Assembly (NCBI GenBank): GCA_023333565.1
Contig: JAJKFH010002891.1
Location: 434,001 to 498,000 of the forward strand
From: Puffinus mauretanicus
Lineage: Eukaryota; Chordata; Aves; Procellariiformes; Procellariidae
Reading direction: 5' to 3'
DNA: 64,000 nucleotides
Shown one piece after another: positions 55,273-64,000 of the stretch (position 1 is its first letter; each line of letters begins with the position of its first letter). Both the position numbers and the translations under genes were made by a program. A model generated the notes under the pieces. The model was given only the letters and a program-made list of their open reading frames with translations, had not been told where the DNA came from and ran no database searches.

Positions 55273-57598
55273 TTCTGTGAATTCGGTTTCATTTACCTTG
55301 ATTGTTGTAACCAAATTCATTGAACTGCAAGTGATCTTATTAACAAAATGGTAATGTATAAATGTAACCATCCCATTCTTTTATGCCCCTATAGTTTAAT
55401 TTCTATTTTGGATATAGCAAGCGGTGATCCCTTAACATTGTTCTTTTTGGTTTTCCTAACAGAACCCATACACGGTATGCATGTCAGATCTGATCAGATC
55501 TAACATTGTGAAGGTAAATTTCAGGAAGGACTAGGAGGCACTTCTGTAAGCACCTGGCTTATGCTGTCACCGAAAGGGGGGAGAGAGAGAGAGAAAGAAA
55601 TTGCTAATAATGAATGTAGACATCTATGTGGTAGTTATGATGTCCTCATAGCCTGCCCTATTCACTGCTACAGGGCATAAATGAACTGTGACCAATTTTT
55701 TACAGAGAACATGACATACTAGTTACTTTTGGGTTTAGAAGGATTTTTATTTCTGAGGGATAGCTGTCAGCTATTTATGTTTTGGGAAAATGCTTTTTTT
55801 CACATTCCAGTTGCAGTATGGTATTTACAAATATGACTGAACTTTCTTTTTTCCTATTTAAAAAAATGTTTTATTTCATATTATATTATATTCCATCTGG
55901 CAAGATAATAATTCTTTGCTGCCAAGACCAGGACATTCAATAGATGATACAGTTAAATCACTAAAATGGTAGAAAACTGCAACAGTCTTAAACGAAGAGT
56001 CATTACAGGGAAAATTACTATCTCTTGGTACTTAAGATGACTTGCAATAGGATATTAGTGATTTGACAACATATATAGAAAAGTAAACTTAGAGGACCGA
56101 GATTCAAACCTAGGATAACAATCAGTTTACAGTAGGTTAAGTAAAGCTTGAATAAGATATGCAGCCAGAACTCAGGAAAAGATATGGCTTTAACTAAATT
56201 CCTGTATGTTAAAATATCTGGTTTATATAATACACATAGCAGAAATAGTTGCTATGGTAGATAAGATTTGTTGTTTCTTAAATTTATTTATATATGTAAA
56301 TATATATATAAAAAAAAAAACTTTCCCCTGACTCCTGAAATCAAATCTGTTCTAAAATGCTGACAGAAAATTCAGCTGTCCTCTGGTTTATTCTGTGTAA
56401 TTCTGGGGAAGAATCACTTCTCTGATTTTTGCAGCCTGTGGAAGCACTGGAAGTTTTCTGAGGTTTTTTCTGGGGTTGGAATGCAAGGTTTGAGAAGGGT
56501 GATGAGCAAGACCCTTCTGTTCGCCAATTTGGAATTGCTACTTTTTGTGTAACTTTGTTAAGGTGTCTTTCTGTAACTCTCTTTGCTGGAAGAGAGCATT
56601 TGGGTGTTGTGTGTCAGAATAAGAAGGAAGTAAGTTTAGAATACTAGGGTTAAATATAGTTGAAGAAATGGCTGAAGACAAAGGTGTTTTGTGTGGTTTT
56701 GCACCATTAACAGGCTGTTTTTAGAGATATTTACTCTTCCATACCCTTCTCCTAACAGTCCTCAAAAGTGAACTCTGCAACAGTGGGTTAGTCATTAAGG
56801 ACTGATAATTACATGACTAAGAGTATTGTATACTTTTGTATCTCTTCAGTAGGCCAGTTTTATGCTTTTTGTAACTGAAGCTTGTGGGTGTTTTTCGCTG
56901 AAAAATAGAATATACACAGAACTTCTGATAGGGGCCACATCCTGTGAGGTAATGACACTTCCATCCTTTTTAGGCAAAAGGAAAACAAAAGGAAGTAGAA
57001 CAGAGTAGTTTTCTCAGAAATGAAAGACTTGTCCCATTTGAAAGTCCAACAGTTTTACTTGCCAAGATTTATTTAATACATTGCCAACTATAAGCTTCCA
57101 ATCCAACCAGCAATAATTCCTAACTATTTGACAGATATAACCTAGTAATCTCCCATAAATGAAAGAATTATGTGTATGATGGTCTTGCTTTGTCCTCTCT
57201 TCATTTCTTGCTACCAGCATTAAGTTACATGAATTCAAAATAGTCCTGGATGCTTGGATTTTGTGTTGTCTCAGCTGTGCCTTCTGCTGTCTGCTCGCTC
57301 AGTTTCAGCTGCTTGGAAATTTGCAGTGTTGCAAGTAAAATAGATTCTCCCACACTTCGCTCTATTAAAATAGCCTTGGGCATTTTTGTTGTATTAATAG
57401 ACTTGTTCAGCAATTTAACTTCTCTTATACAGCTTATTATCTACAAAATTTGATGGACAGTTTAAAAAAGCAATTGCCTTCCTACGTGCCTTTAGTTCTC
57501 AGAACATACTGTTTGGGAGGTGAATTGTACACACCAGTCATCCTTCAGTAAATCATCTGATCTTTATTTTGCTACTTTTTGCTACTTTTCTTTTTTCT

Positions 57599-57611
57599 CC
57601 CCCCCCCCCCC
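57599..57611 (+). repeat. C13 homopolymer
   Basis: Thirteen C in a row, preceded by a T/C-rich stretch. On the minus strand it is a G13 run. Confidence 0.9.
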
Positions 57612-57955
57612 GATGGGACTTTTTTTTTAATTGGAATCCTAAGCATAATTTGGAGATAAATTTCCATTTTTCAGTTTCAAGACCATAAAATCATTTGTGC
57701 TAGCTGGAATTAAAGTTACGTCTTTGGACTGCACATAAGATTTCAAATCTCCTTGTAATTCCCAAACTTCCTCTGCAAGAAAGAGACAAAGAGATCTGTC
57801 CTACCTTTTTGCTACAAAAGTATATTTCCAGATGGTGGACAGAAGTTGTTTAAAGCCCTTTCATGCTAAGCAAAAATTTTCTCACAAATAGAGCATTTTC
57901 ATCTTTCTCAATTTTGGGATTTCAGAAAGGATAAAAAGGACCTGGGCTTCTTTTC

Positions 57956-57967
57956 GGGGGGGGGGGG
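57956..57967 (+). repeat. G12 homopolymer
   Basis: Twelve G in a row, 344 bp after the C13 run and complementary to it. Confidence 0.9.
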
Positions 57968-59333
57968 AGAAGATGTTATTCTGAACACTGTATTCCTGAT
58001 CATGGTAACTGGCCAGGGGACAGGTGTTTCTGGTTCCATCACATTGATGCCTCTCTTGGCTGTGCAGCCCTCCACTCAGATTGGGGTCTTGTCTAGACTC
58101 AGGGGAGAAAAGGAAGAAAACATTATAAATATGTTTAGCGACATAAAAAGCCCTACAGTGAGATGCTGTTCTATTGCTCTAGTATATCAGCTTGAGCACC
58201 AGCTTCCTCTTTCGATAGCATCTCAAAGTAGTGTTGCCATTTGTGAAAAAAGAAGAAAAAAAAAAAAATTTGTAAACATCGTGCATATCTTCATGAGGGT
58301 CTTGAAAGTGTCGTGCCCATGCCCAGGACATCGAATCACCATTCACATGGTGAAAAATTTACATGTTAAATGTAATGTTACATGTTACATGCCAATTTGA
58401 AAAATATGTTAACTATCTTAGACTTTCTCTGTCCCAGTGATTTTGGCCCAGTGGAAAGACAATGTGTCATGCAATGACACAGAACTTCAGACTGAAAATA
58501 TTTTCTTGAATGAAAAGTTTCAGAAGTTTGTCTTAAAATAAAATAAGCAATTAAATGGTATGGTAGCCTTCTGTTGCCCCAGTTAAATGTATAAGTTTTG
58601 TTAATTTTGGGTATCACTTCTTGTTATTCTTTTTCTCTCATGTAAACACATAACACTAAATTTCTTGATACGACAATAAGGGCATATACAAGCATTGCAA
58701 AGAGTAAGTGAAAAGTAATTTGTTTGAGTAAGACTTGTTTGAACATGAGAATCTCAGTACTGTGAACAAGTGTTTCCATTATGTTAACTGGGTAATTTTT
58801 TTGTGCTAGTGCTCATGCTCATAGGTGCAATTACTGAAATTTCAGTTGCCAACACTTGCCAAAGTTAATTCATGGTCTGACATGCAGTTGTTTAGTTTTG
58901 CACAAGAAATGAGATGAATTGGATTTCTGTGTCCAAATTGTCAAGTCTGTTAGAGTAGACATACACATTGCATGCAGGTGTTCAAAGCAGGAACTTTTTG
59001 AAAACAGGCAGAAATAAAAGCAAATGTAGTAAAACATTCTCTCAAATTGAAGTCACGTAGCTGTTGTGAAGACTTAAAAAACTTTGAATTACCTACAAAG
59101 AATGCTGCACAATTATGTAGAATTTTGAGTACAAAGCATCATCTGAATTAACAAGGAAGCATTACCACCCCAATCTCATTATTTGGAAATCCTAGGGCAG
59201 GACAAGTGAGATACCAACTCTTGTCTTGAACAGTAATATAGATCCAGCGTAAGGAAAGGAACTTGAATCCCAGTGTGTTGCTGAAGTGAATTAATTGTTG
59301 TTTTAACTAAACAAGGTATAAGCTCTGGCCCAA

Positions 59334-59400
59334 GGTATCGGCCAGATTCTGTTTTCCTTACTCATGCAAATAATTCCATTGAAGGTCCTGAGGAATTCAC
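59334..59400 (+). repeat. Possible ancient amniote interspersed repeat fragment
   Basis: GGCCAGATTCTGTTTTCCTT followed by ACTCATGCAAATAATTCCAT and TGAAGG resembles one arm of a palindromic old repeat seen in crocodilian and turtle genomes. As I recall, that arm reads 'ggccagattctg...ttactcatgtgagtagtcccattgaag'. The second arm is absent. It directly precedes the MIR-like relic. Confidence 0.45.
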
Positions 59401-59442
59401 AACAGAAATACTACTATTGTTGTTTCTAATGATATATAAACT

Positions 59443-59622
59443 GAAGACCTGGACTTTGTGACATGAAACAAATCATACAGCTCCTCTGCCTCAGTTATTC
59501 CATTTATTAAATTGGAATAGTAAAACCTACCTTCTCGCATGGGTATTGTGAAGATTAATTAATTAGTTTGTAAAGTGCTTTGATCCCATAAAACACTACA
59601 TAAGTGCCAAGCATTATTATGA
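59443..59622 (+). mobile_element. MIR / CORE-SINE-like ancient SINE relic
   Basis: The order of blocks matches a MIR-type SINE. They are AAGACCTGGACTTTGTGAC, CTCTGCCTCAGTTATTCCAT, a region matching 'atctgtaaaatggg' (TTATTAAATTGGAATAGTAA), ACCTACCTTC and TATTGTGAAGATTAAT. The 3' part is GTAAAGTGCTTTGATCCCAT then ACATAAGTGCCAAGCATTAT, like the 3' tail of reptile and bird MIR relatives. It is strongly diverged, so very old. The tRNA-derived head is not clearly visible. Confidence 0.75.
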
Positions 59623-60514
59623 AGAATTATAAAATGCCAGCCTTCATATGCACCTTGGGATAGCTGTTTTATAGATACAAATCTGTTCCATTATCCTTAG
59701 AATCACATTGTTCCACTCTTCCTACACAGCAGCCCATTCACAAAATGAGCCAATTTTAGGAAAGATGCAATTTTTGGAATAAAGAGGAGATCACTGTCTG
59801 TCATAAATATATTTTTCAATTAAGGATTCATAGATTAAAGATACATTTTGCTTAGGATTTGGAATGGTATCATTTCAGAACACCTCCATCTGCAGCAGGA
59901 GGGAGGGTTGTTGGAATTTAAATACCTCCCCTATCTGAAAGACAGCAAAGATATCTTTCTACTTCAGTTCCTTTATTAGATCTTAAGTATGGGATAAGTA
60001 TTCAAGAGGGTATTTTGCTTTTATTTTATATGAAGTGGCTATTAAATCATTAGTATGTGAATAATTAATTCAATTAAGCTTAATAAGGAAAAAGCTTTAA
60101 GTCACAGGAATATCTTCCATTAAAAGCCCTATTATCCAAGATTATTACATTGCAACCAAGTGAAAAAAATTCTGAGTTTTATTGCCTAACAGATAAACTG
60201 TGGCATTTATTTTATATTAGCAAGAAAAACTCCATCAGCTATAGAACCATGTAATAGTTTAAGTTGCTCCAAGGGTATTGCATATTCCAAAAAACAAACA
60301 GAGGTCACCAAACATTTAATCTTGAAATGAAATTTAAATATTAGCATCATTTTGAATTACAGCAGTCTATCTTATTTCCCTTCTGTAATGTCTTTTATTG
60401 TATTATTTTAGCTGGTAGTTGGTGATCCTGACAATGGAAATTTTCATATAGGAAGGACATATATAAAATCTCAGAATGCTCTGATCAAGACTCAGTTAAT
60501 GAGATGGATGTTAA

Positions 60515-60532
60515 ATGTGTGTATACACACAT
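60515..60532. repeat. Perfect 18-bp palindrome
   Basis: ATGTGTGTATACACACAT is its own reverse complement. It lies in a wider TG/TA-rich segment ending in TGTATGTATGTATA near 60591. Confidence 0.9.
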
Positions 60533-62730
60533 GCTTAAATACATGATACATACATTTAATATATAAATACAGTGCATGTATGTATGTATAAAGTTCTACT
60601 TGCACATATTTTTTGTCTAAAATTGGTAAAATCTGAGATGAATGTCATAAGTAGGGGCAGGGTCAGAGAGCTTTGAGTGAAATTTTAAGGCCTTGCATGT
60701 GTAAGAAAAATAAATGTTAAGATACTAATACTACTTCTTTTATTTCCCCTGTTTCTGTGGGTCACAAATAGTTGTTCTTGTGATTGTACAGATGAAGTTT
60801 TTCTTTTACACTTTTATGAACATTACTGTAAGACATTGAATACTATTTCTTAAATGAAAGAAGTATTTTTTTTCTTCCTGGCAAGTGTTTTATCTGAAAG
60901 TGCAAGTACTTGGGCTTATTTTTCATTCCAGTTAAATACCTAGTTTTAGTGATTTTTTTTTCAAAAAGTTTTCCTTATTTTTGAACACACTTTCTGTGAA
61001 GAGGATAGCTGATTTGTTCACCCACTGTTTTATCATATTTTGTTATTGAGCTTTACGAGATGGTAAAATGGTTTCTGAGAAATAAGAATTGCCTAAACTC
61101 CTAAAATCCAAGTATTATTTTTAAAATATTTTTTCCATATCTCCTGGGTCTCTTTTCTATTTCTTGATTCCTCTGAAAATTTAAATTTCTTTTGGCCCTC
61201 AATGTGCAAAGCAGTTGAGAAGACCTTTTCTTGGAACAATATTCAGTCCTGCTTAGAAGGAGAGAAACTAGGATAAGTTACAAGAAATTCTGGGGGTTTT
61301 GTGCTTCCAGATAAGTTCTCCATACTCCAGGGATGTGTGTAAACATCTGCAGAAGAGCACTTTTAAGCCATGCTTATCACTGATCTTTAGGCTGTAATGC
61401 AAGCATTTGCATTAGCCATTCAGTGAATAGGTTTTTTCTCCTCTAAATCACTTGTGTAAGAAAGCAATACTTTTTTTTTCTTTTGGTGCTTTTTTCTTTT
61501 CTGAATAGGCATCCCTAGAACACTCCCTGCTTCTACTAGTCTAGAACCATGTAATTTGAGGAGAGAACAGAAAATATTTGAAAAACCATTCTTTTAAATT
61601 CACTTGAATGTGTTATCTGTATGAGCAGATGGGAAAAATGTCTTAGGGCCAGAAGGAGAACAAATGTTCAGGTCCCTAAATTATTCTCATATATGAATTG
61701 TAAATCCACATTCAGCATTTCGTGGGAAGGGTTTGCCAGAGTGCGTTATCCTCCTCAGCTTCTGAACTGAGAAATCATTACGTTTTCTTCATCTTCATAT
61801 GGTACAATACGTCATTCTTGAGAACACTCTTTTTTAAAAAAATTTCAATAAATGCAGACTATTGAATATACGTGACATCTTTCAGTTGTATGATGACTAT
61901 TACTGACAGCGAATGTCAATTCACAAACGCTGTGAAAATCGTTACAGCTTATAAGTACGTTTTCATTTACTGACAAGGGTCCCTCTCTTGGGACTGTATT
62001 TTAAAACTCTGACATTTAAAAATATTTGCTCCAACAATTTATCTTGAAAAGTGAAAGGCATATAAAAGCATATGAACTTCTTATGCAAAAAATCTCCTAC
62101 TTTTCCCAAGGCCCTGTGCAAGGTTGTAAAGCCACTGGGAATTATAAAGCTCACATTTGTTTCCACTTAAAAAATACAGAGAGAGACCTTAACAACCACT
62201 GCAAGACTAAGTTTTACTGTAGCAGGTGTTGCATGACAGTGCTTTGCCTATTTAAAGTGCTTATGGAAAATTTATTTGGTATATATTGAAGAATTTTATG
62301 GCACAGTGTCTTCAGTGTCAGAAGGGAAAAAAACGAGGGGTGAGTAGCTGTTGGGGAAACACTTCGAGATCTCTGTTTCATTTGCATTAACTGAAACTGA
62401 TGCAGTATGGTTAGGACCAAGTGTTCTAGCATTTGTTTTGTAGGCTTCCCTCTCATGGACTATAACTTTTCTAACCTGCTTTAATGTGTTATTTCTGTCA
62501 ATCCTGAACCTATTTCCATCTAGAGGTCTCTGGGTAAACATCAGAAATGTTAGAGCTAGAAGAAAAAATTCTTCATCGCAATATTGCCATCCAGAAATTC
62601 TGTCCCCTTTTTTGTCATTTGCTATTTGTGACTTTCTTTATCTTTTTTTTAATGCCAATTTTTACAGCAGTTATTACTGGTGGAAATGTTAGCAAAAATT
62701 AGGTAACAATAATTGGTCTTTGTGTAGTTG

Positions 62731-62747
62731 TTTTTTTTTTTTTTTTT
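62731..62747 (+). repeat. T17 homopolymer
   Basis: Seventeen T, followed by AATCTAAAACC. No retrocopy is recognised next to it. Confidence 0.9.
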
Positions 62748-64000
62748 AATCTAAAACCAAGATGTGTTTTAGAATAATAGCCATGTATGTTAACAAGGCA
62801 ATATAGCTGATACTGCATAGGAAAAAACACTCCAACAAAATTCTGAATGCTTCTGCTTATACCTTCTACAACAAGAGGGTCTCCAAAGCACATATAATTC
62901 TATTGTACAACTACTACATTACGGTTATCCTGAAATGCCTTTGAATATTGTTTTGTAGCGTTAATGTTGCTGGAGAAATGTCGTGTATGACAGAGAGGAG
63001 ATGACTTTTGTTGCTGTTGGATTTTCAATGAGGTAATAAAGTAGCCATAAGAAAGATATGCCATTAGTCATTTTCATATAACTTTGGTACGCCTTAAAGA
63101 AAATACATTCGAGAGCTGAAATATTTATCTGAAAAATAATTGTGTAAGGCATTGCTGTATGTTAAACAAACAACACTGCCCCCCCAACCAAACTGAGTAA
63201 TTTGTTTCCTTCTGAAGGAAGACATACTGAAAATATAGTCAAGTTTAATTACTTTTCATAGCCTTTTGTGTTCAGCTTCTGATGCAAGATGTTTTTATGT
63301 CATAGAGAAGACACAGTATAATTTCAGGGAAATTATTTGCATGTCATTAAGACTGAAGGATACTGATAAAATGTTGGATACTGGTGTCCAGGAGGGTGAT
63401 ATTAGTTTGCAGTTATATGTGTCTTTAATAATACAAATACCTAAAACTTAACCTGGTTCTGAAGGGGCCTGAAGTCTTTTCCAGATACCTATGCTGCAGG
63501 ATTCAGAGTTATGATGTTTTACAAATATTCAGTTAGCTTAAAAAAAAAAAAAATCTGCGCAAAAAAAATGAAAAATATGAGGAGGCATGAGTACAAGTTA
63601 CATTCCAGAAGAGATGAAAATCCCATTGATTGAGAGTATAAAGATCTTCATACACAAGGATTAGGAGAAACATTCCCCCTGCACAGGTGGTTCTGTACCC
63701 ATTGATGCTGCATGTGAGGTCCCACTCATGTAAATCAACAGCAACTGCAGTTTGCCCTTTAAGTCAGGCTTCCCATCATCTCTCTTCTGCTGCTTCTTTG
63801 ATTTAACTGTACAGACCCAAAGCTTATAATGCATTTAATATCATGGCACTCTTTCTTTTGTTATATTGAACACTTGACATTAATTATTTCCAAAACCATC
63901 TAAAAACATTATAAGTAAGGATGTCTCAGAATCTGATACTGTGGTGTTATGGCATTTATATACTTTTTTGTGCGTTAATATTTTGTTTCCACGAGTACTG

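Larger units (their letters stand above)
51661..59333 (+). other. Downstream intron, middle stretch
   Basis: Contains a CA repeat at about 54106-54118, the 36-bp duplication, the TG/TA tract at 55.2 kb and the C13 and G12 runs. I searched for the short next beta-subunit exon (reading ITTTAACMMDLRR, about 83 bp in the family) and did not see it. Confidence 0.65.
59623..64000 (+). other. Downstream intron, last stretch
   Basis: AT-rich non-coding sequence with an 18-bp palindrome, a T17 run and an A14 run at 63540-63553. No exon was recognised before the window ends, so this intron is at least 13.8 kb long. Confidence 0.65.

Noticed and set aside
56095..56125. B-box-like GATTCAAACCT, considered as a tRNA or SINE head
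   Set aside because: No matching A box or cloverleaf stems nearby. A single weak motif is not enough.
58002..58400. 132-codon open frame
   Set aside because: It crosses an A-rich tract giving a Lys run and has no domain. No evidence of a gene.
63680..63760. CCCATTGATGC...CCCACTCATGTAA, considered as an ancient repeat
   Set aside because: It has the flavour of old reptile-bird repeats, but the match is too short and diverged to call.

Overview
This is a piece of vertebrate, almost certainly bird, nuclear DNA. The non-coding sequence is AT-rich and dense in homopolymer and simple repeats. It carries several 5'-truncated CR1 LINE 3' ends with the diagnostic ATTCTATG tail. It also carries a complete solo LTR that I recognise from memory as a type common in non-galliform birds. 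A MIR-like SINE relic points to old amniote sequence. There are no operons, no prokaryotic genes and no CRISPR array.

The only coding sequence I can support is one internal exon on the + strand, 49919-50139 (221 bp). It encodes part of the extracellular ligand-binding domain of a GABA-A receptor beta subunit. Subtype-specific residues fit beta2 (GABRB2), not beta1 or beta3. The exon has a clean AG acceptor and GT donor, enters in phase 0 and leaves with two bases of a split Arg codon. The rest of the window is therefore best read as the large intron upstream (1-49918) and the start of the intron downstream (50140-64000). I looked by eye for the short neighbouring beta-subunit exons and did not find them.

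Layout: 1-14 kb, unique AT-rich intron with T-rich repeats, one imperfect hairpin and a poly-A-ended candidate retrocopy. 14.2 kb, CR1 (minus). 21.6 kb, a compact 63-nt hairpin. 23.3 kb, the longest CR1 fragment (minus). 24.3-25.2 kb, a GC-richer patch with protein-like minus-strand reading, possibly a decayed retrocopy. 32.2 kb, a small CR1 remnant (minus). 37.0 kb, CR1 (plus). 40.26-40.77 kb, a 519-bp solo LTR with a perfect 5-bp target duplication. 48.6 kb, CR1 (plus). 49.4-49.6 kb, a possible ancient amniote repeat just before the exon. 51.4-51.7 kb, a probable antisense tRNA-derived SINE relic. 54.98-55.05 kb, a 36-bp tandem duplication. 57.6 and 58.0 kb, a C13 and a G12 run. 59.3-59.6 kb, old repeats including the MIR-like SINE.

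I do not see a novel multi-gene system. The most useful items for follow-up are the subtype call for the exon, the intact solo LTR with its target-site duplication, the MIR-like relic and the 21.6-kb hairpin.
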